The notes below the pieces were generated by a model that saw nothing but the letters and a program-made list of their open reading frames with translations, was not told the DNA's origin and made no database searches. This document shows positions 1-7,249 of a DNA stretch of 64,000 nt, piece after piece; the first letter of the stretch is position 1, and the number at the start of each line of letters is the position of its first letter. The translations under genes and the position numbers were made by a program. The DNA is taken from the NCBI RefSeq assembly GCF_002263495.1, contig NZ_CP022753.1:4030001-4094000 (forward strand). Reading direction: 5' to 3'. This DNA comes from Nocardiopsis gilva YIM 90087 (GTDB lineage Bacteria > Actinomycetota > Actinomycetes > Streptosporangiales > Streptosporangiaceae).

Positions 1-467
1 ATGGGCTGCAGGGCGTGCGAGCGGTGCTTGCGCAGTCCGGCCGTGCCGTCGGCATCGACGGCGAACCGCACGCGGGTACGCCAGCCCAGGCCGTCAGGCG
101 TGCCGGGCAGCTCCTCGACGTGCACCTCGCGCTCGATCCCGGCGATGCGCCGCAGCTGCTCGGTGACCACCTGTGCCTTGATCCGGCGCTGCGCCTCCAG
201 CGAGGCGTGCTGCCAGTCGCAGCCGCCGCACTTGCCCGGACCGGCGAACTTGCACGGGGCCTCCACCCGGTCGGCGGACGCCTCCAGGACCTCCACGGCG
301 TCGCCGCGCAGGAAGCGCTTGGTCTCCTCGGTGATCCGCACCCGGACCCGTTCCCCGGGCAGCGCGTGCCGGACGAAGACGACCTGCTCGTCGTGGCGTC
401 CCACGCACCACCCGCCGTGCGCGACACCATCGATGCGCAACTCCAGGTGGGTTCCGACACGGCTCAT
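1..467 (-). CDS. TRAM-domain class I SAM-dependent RNA uracil methyltransferase (TrmA/RumA family), 3' truncated by window edge
   Basis: The first 155 codons are present; the catalytic Rossmann domain lies outside the window. Residues 1-60 form a TRAM-like OB fold (HLELRIDGVAHGGW, then PGERVRVRI). They are followed by three cysteines, C72, C80 and C83 (KCGGCDWQ), which match the 4Fe-4S ligands of RumA/TrmA-family 5-methyluridine methyltransferases. The family methylates uracil C5 in rRNA or tRNA; the exact target cannot be told from this part. The start is the ATG at 467, followed by SRVGTHLEL. The gene diverges from the TrkA pair across about 200 bases. In M. tuberculosis a homologue sits in the same position next to ceoB/ceoC (recalled synteny). 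Confidence 0.9.
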   Translation of the reverse strand, partial: MSRVGTHLELRIDGVAHGGWCVGRHDEQVVFVRHALPGERVRVRITEETKRFLRGDAVEVLEASADRVEAPCKFAGPGKCGGCDWQHASLEAQRRIKAQVVTEQLRRIAGIEREVHVEELPGTPDGLGWRTRVRFAVDADGTAGLRKHRSHALQP

Positions 468-673
468 GAAAAAATGACCTCCGGCACGACGGGACTTCCT
501 CGGGCATGTCGCAGGTGACTCCCGCGTACAGCCACCGCCCATCTGCGGTAACTCTAGCCGAGCGGGCACCCCGCTCCGGTTGGGTATACCGTTGCCGGGG
601 CCGCATCATCAGCGGCATTCTCACCTGCCGAGCGGGTGTACGTCCGAACGCCGAGACCGGGAGCGGATGACCT

Positions 674-1357
674 GTGCACATCGTCATACTGGGCTGCGGC
701 CGGGTGGGCTCCACCCTCGCGCACACGCTGGAGGACATGGGGCACACGGTCGCGGTGATCGACAGGGACCCCGAGGCCTTCCGTCGGCTGCGTTCCTCAA
801 CCGCGAAAACGGCGGTCCACGGCATCGGCCACGACCGCGACGTCCTCATCACGGCGGGGATCGCCGGGGCCGACGCGTTCGCCGCTGTGAGCAGCGGTGA
901 CAACTCCAACATCATCGCCGCGCGGGTAGCCCGCGAGGTGTTCGGGGTGGAGCACGTGGTCGCGCGCATCTACGACCCGCGGCGCGCCGAGGTCTACCAG
1001 CGGCTCGGCATCCCGACCGTGGGCACGGTGCGGTGGACCGCCGACACCGTCCTGCGGCGGCTCATTCCGGGATCGGCGGGGCTGGACGTCGGCCCGCTGT
1101 GGCGCGATCCGTCGGGCACCCTGCTGATGACCGAGGCGCCACTCAGCACCACCTGGGTGGGGCAGCGCGTGGAGCAGTTGGAGGCCGCGCTCCCGCTGCG
1201 CGTGGCCTACCTGTCGCGGGGCGGCGAGATCCTCCTGCCGCGCGGCGATGAGACGCTCCGGGCCGGGGACGTCCTGCACGTCCTCGCCCGTGCCGCCGAC
1301 ATCGACGGTCTCCAAGCGCGACTGGGCGCGCACGAGAGCCAGGACCAGGGGGTTTAG
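674..1357 (+). CDS. TrkA-family potassium uptake regulatory protein (CeoB-like)
   Basis: A 227-residue protein with a GTG start. The N-terminal RCK Rossmann domain shows the NAD-binding glycine motif LGCGRVGSTLA at about residues 6-16 and the acidic end of strand 2 in VIDRD. The C-terminal part (about 140-220) is a TrkA_C ligand domain. Such proteins sit on the cytoplasmic face of Trk/Ktr potassium channels and gate them in response to nucleotides. No membrane subunit is encoded in this window. Only three bases separate it from a second TrkA protein, so the two are almost certainly co-transcribed, like mycobacterial ceoB-ceoC. Confidence 0.93.
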   Translation: MHIVILGCGRVGSTLAHTLEDMGHTVAVIDRDPEAFRRLRSSTAKTAVHGIGHDRDVLITAGIAGADAFAAVSSGDNSNIIAARVAREVFGVEHVVARIYDPRRAEVYQRLGIPTVGTVRWTADTVLRRLIPGSAGLDVGPLWRDPSGTLLMTEAPLSTTWVGQRVEQLEAALPLRVAYLSRGGEILLPRGDETLRAGDVLHVLARAADIDGLQARLGAHESQDQGV

Positions 1358-1360
1358 CCG

Positions 1361-2026
1361 ATGCGGGTCGCAATCGCCGGAGCCGGAAGCGTCGGCCGTT
1401 CCATCGCCGCCGAACTGAGCGAGAGCGGGCACGAGGTGCTGCTCATCGACCGGGACACCCGCGCCATCGGCGTGGACGAGCTGCCGCGCGCGGAGTGGAT
1501 GCTGGCCGACGCCTGCGAGCTGTCCACGCTGGAGGACGCGCGGCTGGCCGACTTCGACACGGTCGTCGCCGCGAGCAGCGACGACAAGGTGAACCTCGTC
1601 GTGTGCCTGCTGGCGAAGAATGAGTTCGGGGTGAACCGCACCATCGCCCGGATCAATGATCCGGGCAACGAGTGGCTGTTCACCGACTCCTGGGGGGTCG
1701 ACGTGGCGGTGTCGCCGCCCCGGCTCATCGCCTCGCTGGTGGACGACGTCGCGGAGGTCAACGAGGCCGGGGACGCAATGGCGCTGCTGTCGCTGCCCGA
1801 GACCGACCTGCTGGAGTTCACGCTGCCGCCGGACACGCCGCACGCGGGTCGCCCGGTGGGCGAGCTGACCCCGGCCCTGCCCGAGGACATCGTCCTGGTC
1901 GCGCTCGTGCGCGAGGGACGGGTGCGGCCGCCCGTGCCGGAGACAGTCCTGGCCGCAGGCGACGACCTGGTCTTTCTGAGCAGTGCCGACTCCGTCGACG
2001 AGCTCGGGGTGCTGCTCGCGCCCTGA
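1361..2026 (+). CDS. TrkA-family potassium uptake regulatory protein (CeoC-like)
   Basis: A 221-residue second RCK protein of the pair. It begins MRVAIAGAGSVGRSIA, a canonical GxGxxG NAD(H)-binding site, with LIDRD at the end of strand 2. The C-terminal half carries a TrkA_C-like domain (LPPDTPHAGRPVGEL onward). The ATG lies three bases after the upstream stop, implying translational coupling. The two proteins probably form heteromers regulating a Trk-type channel encoded elsewhere. A perfect inverted repeat follows 14 bases after the stop. Confidence 0.93.
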   Translation: MRVAIAGAGSVGRSIAAELSESGHEVLLIDRDTRAIGVDELPRAEWMLADACELSTLEDARLADFDTVVAASSDDKVNLVVCLLAKNEFGVNRTIARINDPGNEWLFTDSWGVDVAVSPPRLIASLVDDVAEVNEAGDAMALLSLPETDLLEFTLPPDTPHAGRPVGELTPALPEDIVLVALVREGRVRPPVPETVLAAGDDLVFLSSADSVDELGVLLAP

Positions 2027-2040
2027 TTCCCTGCTCTGCT

Positions 2041-2102
2041 GTTGATCTCGGGGATATCGACCTAATAATCGCCGACATTCGGTCGATATCCCCGAGATCA
2101 AC
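2041..2102. terminator. Perfect 22-bp inverted repeat, bidirectional terminator
   Basis: Arms 2041-2062 and 2081-2102 are exact reverse complements with an 18-base loop. They lie between the convergent ends of the second TrkA gene (stop at 2026) and the DUF3159 gene (stop at 2117). There is no long U-tract on either strand, as is common for actinobacterial intrinsic terminators. Confidence 0.75.
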
Positions 2103-2116
2103 GGTGGAGGCGCGCG

Positions 2117-2956
2117 TCAGGTGGCGTCGGGTTCACGCGGTGGCGCGAGGTTCGTGCCCTCCATCGAGGTGCGCCCGCGGGCCAGCAGCCACACCATGGC
2201 GGCCAGCCCGGCGACCTGCAGCGGCCACCCCATGGCGATCTTGGAGAAGCCCAGCAGGGCGAAGGTGTCGGCGACGCCGTAGCTCGCCGCGGCCCACAAC
2301 GGCCACTGCACCGCGACCCGGATGACGCAGGGCGCCACCAGCAGCCAGGTCAACCGGGAACTGAGCTTGACCACGGCGGGGTTGTTCCGCCATCCGGTGG
2401 GGTCGCCGGTGACCGAGCCGATGAGCAGCCCCATGGCGGGCCAGCGGATGAGGATCGTCAGGGTCAGGACCACCGCGTAGACCGCGTTGTAGATGATCCC
2501 GGGCAGGAACGCGTCCTCGGCGTCGCCGCTCCGCAGTGCGAAGATCGCCGCGATGCCGATGCCGAAGAGGCTGTTGAACACGTACTGGATCGAGGAGCGC
2601 TGCACGAGCCGTGCGACCGCCAGTACGACCGCCGCGCCGATCCCCAGGCCGAGCCCCAGCTGGAGGTTCTGGGTGATGATGTAGCTGACCGTGAACGCGA
2701 TGGTGGGGACCGCCGCCTCCACCATGCCCCGCTTCCCGCCCAGCGCCTTGGACAGCTGCGCGCGCACGACCGCCTCGACGGTCTGCTCGGAGACCTCGGG
2801 GCGGTCGGAGGCCTCCGTCTCCGTCACGCCGTCGGGAGCGGTGTCCGCAGCCTGGTTCCTGGCGTCGTCGGACGACGCACGGCGCTCGGCGCCACCGTTC
2901 GGGGTGGTCGGGGGTGACGGGCGGGACGTCTCTACGGCCCGCTGCTGGTCGGTCAT
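2117..2956 (-). CDS. DUF3159 family membrane protein
   Basis: A 279-residue protein with a charged disordered N-terminus (about 80 residues) followed by about six hydrophobic segments (for example AVPTIAFTVSYIITQNL, GLGIGAAVVLAVARLV, AVYAVVLTLTILIRW). The order and the WPAMGLLIGSVTGDP block match the DUF3159 family, conserved in actinobacteria beside the TrkA pair. Function is unknown. The ATG at 2956 was preferred over one 14 codons upstream because a GGAG ribosome-binding site sits about six bases before it. Confidence 0.85.
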   Translation of the reverse strand: MTDQQRAVETSRPSPPTTPNGGAERRASSDDARNQAADTAPDGVTETEASDRPEVSEQTVEAVVRAQLSKALGGKRGMVEAAVPTIAFTVSYIITQNLQLGLGLGIGAAVVLAVARLVQRSSIQYVFNSLFGIGIAAIFALRSGDAEDAFLPGIIYNAVYAVVLTLTILIRWPAMGLLIGSVTGDPTGWRNNPAVVKLSSRLTWLLVAPCVIRVAVQWPLWAAASYGVADTFALLGFSKIAMGWPLQVAGLAAMVWLLARGRTSMEGTNLAPPREPDAT

Positions 2957-3215
2957 GCTGCTCCAGTGGGAATCGGTGGCACTGCGTCCGACGGGCAACC
3001 GCCATCGGCTGTTATGCAGTCCACCCTAGGTCAACGCGTCGCCCTGTGGCCGGTGTTCCCCCATCGCCCGAGTGTTGGCGGGGCCGAACCCGGACACGGC
3101 GGCATCCCGCCAGGTCCCGGACGGTCGGCCGGGCGGATGTGCGTGGACCCCCGACTCCGCGGTGCATAGGCTGACGGCAGACCTGAGTGTGCGTGGTTCT
3201 CACGAGGAGAGTGCT

Positions 3216-4307
3216 GTGTCTGCATCCGTGTCCCTGCGCCCCGATCACCTCGACTTCGCGCTGCGGCTGCACGCGGAACTGACCTCCTCCGCCGACCCCG
3301 CGGGGTTCGTCTGGTCCCCCTACTCGGTGGCCAGCGCGATGGGCCTGGTGGCGACCGGTGCGCGTGGAGCGACGCGCACGGAACTGACCGACCTGCTCGG
3401 CCGCGATCTGGCCGACCACTTGGCCGCGCTGGACGAGGCCGTCTCCGAGGGCCCCGAGCTCGCCACCACCACCGGACTGTGGGTGCGCGACGACCTGTCG
3501 ATCAGGCCGGAGTTCGAGGCCGCGCTGCGCGGCCGCCCCGAGTCCGCCGTGCACACCGCCGACTTCCCCGGCGATCCCGAAGGCGTCCGCAAGGCCGTCA
3601 ACAGCGAGGTCGCCAAGGTGACCCGGGGAATGATCGACGAGCTGCTCACGCCCGGCACGGTCAGCAGCGACACCCAGGCCGTCCTGCTCAACGCGCTGTG
3701 GGTGCGGCTGCGGTGGTGCGCGCCGTTCGACCCCGCCGCCACCATCCCGCGGAGGTTCCACGCGCCCGGCGGCACCCGCGAGGTCCCGATGATGCGCAGC
3801 GAGGGCCGCATCCCCTACGCGCAGGCGGCCGGGTGGCGCATGGTCACCCTCGCCGGTGACCACGAGCTCGCGCTGGACGTGCTGCTGCCGGAGCGCGCCG
3901 ATGCCGCGCTGACCCCGAAGGCGCTCACCCAGCTCTACCGCAAGGCCACCCCGACCACCGTGGACCTGTCCCTGCCGCGCTTCGAGCTGACGCACCGCAC
4001 CGAGCTGAACGGCACCCTGAAGGCCGCCGGGGTGCGGACGGTGTTCTCCGACGACGGCGACCTGAGCGGGATCTGCGACCGGCCGCTCCGCATCGACCAG
4101 GTGATCCACCAGGCGGTGCTGCGCGTGGATGAGAAGGGCGCCGAAGGCGCCGCCGCCACGGCGGTCATGGTGGCCCTGGCGGCGGCGATCCCCAGCCGCC
4201 CCGTGGTGTTCACGGCGGACCGTCCGTTCACCGTGGTGCTGCGCCGCCGCTCGGCCATCCTGTTCCTGGGGGTGGTGGCCGATCCGAAGGATCCCGGTCC
4301 CGCATAG
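3216..4307 (+). CDS. Serpin (serine protease inhibitor), intracellular type
   Basis: A 363-residue serpin, the usual size for the core fold. The C-terminal signature is present (VFTADRPFTVVLRRR...ILFLGVVADP). The reactive-centre hinge reads EKGAEGAAATAV, with Glu, Gly and a run of small residues at the expected P17-P8 places, so it should be an inhibitory serpin. Counting on, P1-P1' would be Ala-Ala (VALA/AAIP), suggesting an elastase- or subtilisin-like target. No signal peptide is seen, so the protein is probably cytoplasmic. The GTG at 3216 was chosen because GAGGAGA lies just upstream; earlier in-frame starts lack homology. Bacterial serpins are uncommon; Thermobifida has one (thermopin). 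Confidence 0.92.
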   Translation: MSASVSLRPDHLDFALRLHAELTSSADPAGFVWSPYSVASAMGLVATGARGATRTELTDLLGRDLADHLAALDEAVSEGPELATTTGLWVRDDLSIRPEFEAALRGRPESAVHTADFPGDPEGVRKAVNSEVAKVTRGMIDELLTPGTVSSDTQAVLLNALWVRLRWCAPFDPAATIPRRFHAPGGTREVPMMRSEGRIPYAQAAGWRMVTLAGDHELALDVLLPERADAALTPKALTQLYRKATPTTVDLSLPRFELTHRTELNGTLKAAGVRTVFSDDGDLSGICDRPLRIDQVIHQAVLRVDEKGAEGAAATAVMVALAAAIPSRPVVFTADRPFTVVLRRRSAILFLGVVADPKDPGPA

Positions 4308-4367
4308 TCACGGCGGCGGGACCGCTCGCGGTTCACCCCACGTGGGCACGCGGAGGAGACGACGGTC

Positions 4368-4919
4368 TCAGATGCGGTCGAACGGCCTGGCGTAGGTGAA
4401 GGTGCCCGTCATGGACGGGTCGTAGGCGCTCAGGGGACGCACCTGGAAGGAGTCGCCCCGGGCCGGGTCCGGCGCGGCGACGCCGTAACGGGTGGCCGGG
4501 CGAAAACCGAACCGGGCGTAGTAGGCGGGCGCGCCGAGGAGGGCCACCAGCGGCTCGCCCAGCGCGTCGGCGGCGCCGAGGACGGCGTGCATCAATGCCG
4601 ATCCCACCCCGCACCGCTGGCGCTCCGGGGACACGCTCAGCGGGCCCAGGCCGAGGGCCGGCCGCCCGTCCACCCCGCCGCGGCTGCATACCACGTGCCC
4701 GATGATGGCGCCGCCGCCGTTGTCCGCGTCGTCGACCGCGACGAGGGAGAGCTGGGGCAGCCACCCCTCATCGCCGCGCAGCCACTCCACCAGCGTGGCC
4801 TCGCCCGGGTCTCCCCCGGGTTCGACGGGCGGGGCGCTGTTGGCAGCGGCTGCGAAAGCGGCGGCGGTGACGGCCCGGATCGCGGGCGCGTCACGGGGGT
4901 TCTCCCGTCGGATCAGCAC
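4368..4919 (-). CDS. GNAT family N-acetyltransferase (YhbS-like)
   Basis: A 183-residue protein from the GTG at 4919, which follows an AGGA motif and opens with VLIRRENPRDAPAIR, the usual first strand and helix of a GNAT. The acetyl-CoA loop is SPERQRCGVGSALM. The later block LLGAPAYYARFGFRPA is typical of the YhbS subfamily (predicted small-molecule acetyltransferases). The substrate is unknown. It lies 76 bases downstream of the PIG-L gene on the same strand and may share its transcript. Its 3' end converges on the serpin gene. Confidence 0.85.
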   Translation of the reverse strand: MLIRRENPRDAPAIRAVTAAAFAAAANSAPPVEPGGDPGEATLVEWLRGDEGWLPQLSLVAVDDADNGGGAIIGHVVCSRGGVDGRPALGLGPLSVSPERQRCGVGSALMHAVLGAADALGEPLVALLGAPAYYARFGFRPATRYGVAAPDPARGDSFQVRPLSAYDPSMTGTFTYARPFDRI

Positions 4920-4995
4920 CCAGACATCCTGGCTAGCGTCCCCGTCGCAGGTCAACCGGTTTTTCGCGGCACGGGCGCCGGCGGGACGACCGGCC

Positions 4996-5727
4996 TTAGG
5001 CGGGAACGACCTCGAAGGTGGTCGCCAGCCCCACTCCGCAGGAGGCGCCGGCGCGCTCGGCGTTGGTGCGCAGGAAGGACTTCTGGTCGAAGCCCTCGAT
5101 GTTGGCCAGGTAGACCTCGTGCGCATCCAGGGAGGCGATCCCCGCGGCCAGGTGCTCCTCGGTGAGTTCGACGAAGTGGGTGACGGTGGGCGAATTGGAG
5201 AACGCCACCTGACGCACGTTCGACCAGGGTGCCAGCCCCTCGTCGATCAGGTCGGTGAAGACCCACCGGTTGGCGGCGTCGCGGACGGCGTCGAGCAGGG
5301 CGGGGCCCAGCACGCGGTGGTCGGCGTGGTTGTAGGCGGATGAGCCCGGGAAGTGGTCGCGGAAGTTGAGCGAGACGATGATCTCCGGCCGGTAGCGGCG
5401 GATCGCCCAGGCCAGGGCGCGCCGCAGGGGCAGGCCGTACTCCAGGGTGCCGTCGGGGAAGTCGAGGAACTCGACGGATTCGACGCCCACGGCGCGGGCG
5501 GAGGCGAGCTGCTCTTCGACGCGCAGCGGGCCGCTCTCGTGCGGCGGCAGCGAGTCGATCCCCGCCTCGCCCCGGGTGACCAGCAGTTCGGTGATCTCCT
5601 TGCCCTGCGCCGACCACCGGGCGATGGCGGACGAGGCGCCGAATTCCAGGTCGTCGGGGTGGGCGACGACGGTGAGGGCACGGTTCCAGTCCTCGGGCAG
5701 CGCTGCGGGGGCACTTGTGATCGTCAT
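4996..5727 (-). CDS. PIG-L family deacetylase
   Basis: A 243-residue LmbE/PIG-L zinc hydrolase. The motif AHPDDLEFG (about residues 22-30) supplies the first metal ligands and the catalytic Asp, and NHADHRVLG carries the second histidine region. The family removes N-acetyl groups from GlcNAc-type sugars; actinobacterial members include MshB (mycothiol synthesis) and Mca (mycothiol conjugates). This protein is shorter and only distantly like either, so the substrate is left open. The ATG start is clear. Confidence 0.88.
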   Translation of the reverse strand: MTITSAPAALPEDWNRALTVVAHPDDLEFGASSAIARWSAQGKEITELLVTRGEAGIDSLPPHESGPLRVEEQLASARAVGVESVEFLDFPDGTLEYGLPLRRALAWAIRRYRPEIIVSLNFRDHFPGSSAYNHADHRVLGPALLDAVRDAANRWVFTDLIDEGLAPWSNVRQVAFSNSPTVTHFVELTEEHLAAGIASLDAHEVYLANIEGFDQKSFLRTNAERAGASCGVGLATTFEVVPA

Positions 5728-5849
5728 GGGGATCAGCGTACGGCCGACAGCGGCTCAGGGCGGCAGGCGGGCAGGGTATGCCGCCCTGAGCACGGTGCGG
5801 CGCGGGGGTGGTCCGAGGGACGAACGGCGGGTGGCGGGGGTGGTCGGGG

Positions 5850-6578
5850 TCAGTCCTGGTCGGGCTGCCCCGCCTGACCGTTCTGCTGGGCCTGCGCCGC
5901 GCGCTGCTGCTGTTCCATGGACTGCTTGATCTCCGGCGGGACCGTGATCTCCAACAGTTCGCGCGGCGGGACGGGGTGATCGCCGCGGACGACCACGATC
6001 TGCTGGAAGATCGCTTCGACCGCCGCCATCGCCTCGGGCTTGGCGGCGGCCTCACCGCGGATCACGCCGCGCAGCACCCAGCGCGGACCGTCCACGCCGA
6101 TGAACCGGACCCGCTGGCCCAGCTGGTGGCCGTCCTCGTTGGTCTTGCCCTCGACCGGGACGATCGCCCGCAGCTCCTGGCCGAACGGGCCGTCGAAGTC
6201 CTCGACCTTGCCGCCCTGCGAGACGACCTGCTCGCGCAGTTCGTCGCGCATCTCCCCCCACAGTCCGCTGGACTTGGGCGCGGCGAAGGGCTGGACCTGG
6301 AGTGCGGAGTTGCCGTGGATCAGCGTGACACCGATGATCTGGTTGGTCCGCTGCGCGACGTTGACCTGCACCTCCAGGCCCTGCTCCACCGGCACGCGGA
6401 TGGCGCCCAGGTCGATGCGGGCGACCTCGGGCACCTTCTCCGAGGCGTCCCACGGCCCCTCGGCCCGGTACTGGTCCTCGGGCTTGTCCGGCTCCTCCAC
6501 CGGGGTCGACTCTGGGACGACCTCAGGGGTGTCGGCAGCGCCGCCCTTCTCGCTCTTCTTGCGTCGGCGTCCGAACAC
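5850..6578 (-). CDS. DUF3710 domain-containing protein
   Basis: A 242-residue protein starting at GTG with GAGAGGTGTGAGG upstream. It has a basic then acidic disordered head (FGRRRKKSEKGG), a folded DUF3710 core (about 50-215, GAIRVPVEQGLEVQV...GVDGPRWVLRGVI) and a Gln-rich tail. Function is unknown. The gene follows dut by 56 bases on the same strand, an arrangement conserved in actinobacteria (Rv2696c-Rv2697c as recalled), so the two are likely co-transcribed. Confidence 0.88.
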   Translation of the reverse strand: MFGRRRKKSEKGGAADTPEVVPESTPVEEPDKPEDQYRAEGPWDASEKVPEVARIDLGAIRVPVEQGLEVQVNVAQRTNQIIGVTLIHGNSALQVQPFAAPKSSGLWGEMRDELREQVVSQGGKVEDFDGPFGQELRAIVPVEGKTNEDGHQLGQRVRFIGVDGPRWVLRGVIRGEAAAKPEAMAAVEAIFQQIVVVRGDHPVPPRELLEITVPPEIKQSMEQQQRAAQAQQNGQAGQPDQD

Positions 6579-6634
6579 GCCTCACACCTCTCCCGCTACT
6601 ACTTCACGTCCCCGGCTCGCCGGGGTGATGGTCG

Positions 6635-7111
6635 TCATCTCCGTGCCGCGTGGCCGCCGGTGGAACCGAAGCCGCCCTCCCCACGCGTCGTGTCGTCCGG
6701 GAGACCGTCCACCTCGCGGAAAGCGGCCCGCTCGACCCGCTGGACGACCAGCTGGGCGATCCGGTCGCCCCGCGCCAGCTTGACCGGGGTCGCCGCGTCG
6801 GTGTTGATCAGGGTGACCCGGATTTCGCCGCGGTACCCGGCGTCGACGGTGCCGGGCGCGTTCACGATCGTCAGACCGCAGCGGGCGGCGAGTCCGGAGC
6901 GGGGGTGCACGAACGCGGCGTACCCGTCGGGTAGCGCGATGGCGGTCCCTGTGCCCATGGTCGCGCGCTGCCCGGGATCCAGGACGACGTCCTCGGTGGT
7001 GACGAGGTCGGCGCCGGCGTCCCCGGCGTGGGCGTAGGTGGGGATGGGAACCCCGGGGTCCAGGCGGTGGAAGAGGATCTCCACCGGGCTGTTGTCGAAA
7101 GCACTACTCAC
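6635..7111 (-). CDS. dut: Deoxyuridine 5'-triphosphate nucleotidohydrolase (dUTPase)
   Basis: A 158-residue trimeric-type dUTPase that hydrolyses dUTP to dUMP and pyrophosphate, keeping uracil out of DNA and supplying dTMP synthesis. All five motifs are visible: AGDAGADL (1), [10 protein letters not shown] (2), [13 protein letters not shown] (3), [11 protein letters not shown] (4) and the C-terminal [10 protein letters not shown] (5), the flexible arm that closes over the active site. The GTG at 7111 gives a normal length. It heads a probable dut-DUF3710 operon. Confidence 0.96.
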   Translation of the reverse strand: MSSAFDNSPVEILFHRLDPGVPIPTYAHAGDAGADLVTTEDVVLDPGQRATMGTGTAIALPDGYAAFVHPRSGLAARCGLTIVNAPGTVDAGYRGEIRVTLINTDAATPVKLARGDRIAQLVVQRVERAAFREVDGLPDDTTRGEGGFGSTGGHAARR

Positions 7112-7177
7112 ACTTGGCGAGCCTATCGCGGGTCGGTGGCCGCCATGCTCAGTGGAGCCGGTGACGAGTGGGCGGCC

Positions 7178-7205
7178 AGGGGCTCCCGCGGGCACGGGAG
7201 CCCCT
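7178..7205 (-). terminator. Hairpin terminator downstream of valS
   Basis: Perfect 11-bp arms 7178-7188 and 7195-7205 with a 6-base loop. It starts about 45 bases beyond the valS stop codon and upstream of the dut start. Confidence 0.7.
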
Positions 7206-7249
7206 GCGACGTCGCGTCGTGTGGGGCGGCTGCCCCACCCGTCGGGCCG

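Noticed and set aside
797-2101. Long minus-strand frame opposite the TrkA pair, and many similar long antisense frames
   Set aside because: They mirror the third-position GC bias of real genes on the other strand and show no family motifs.
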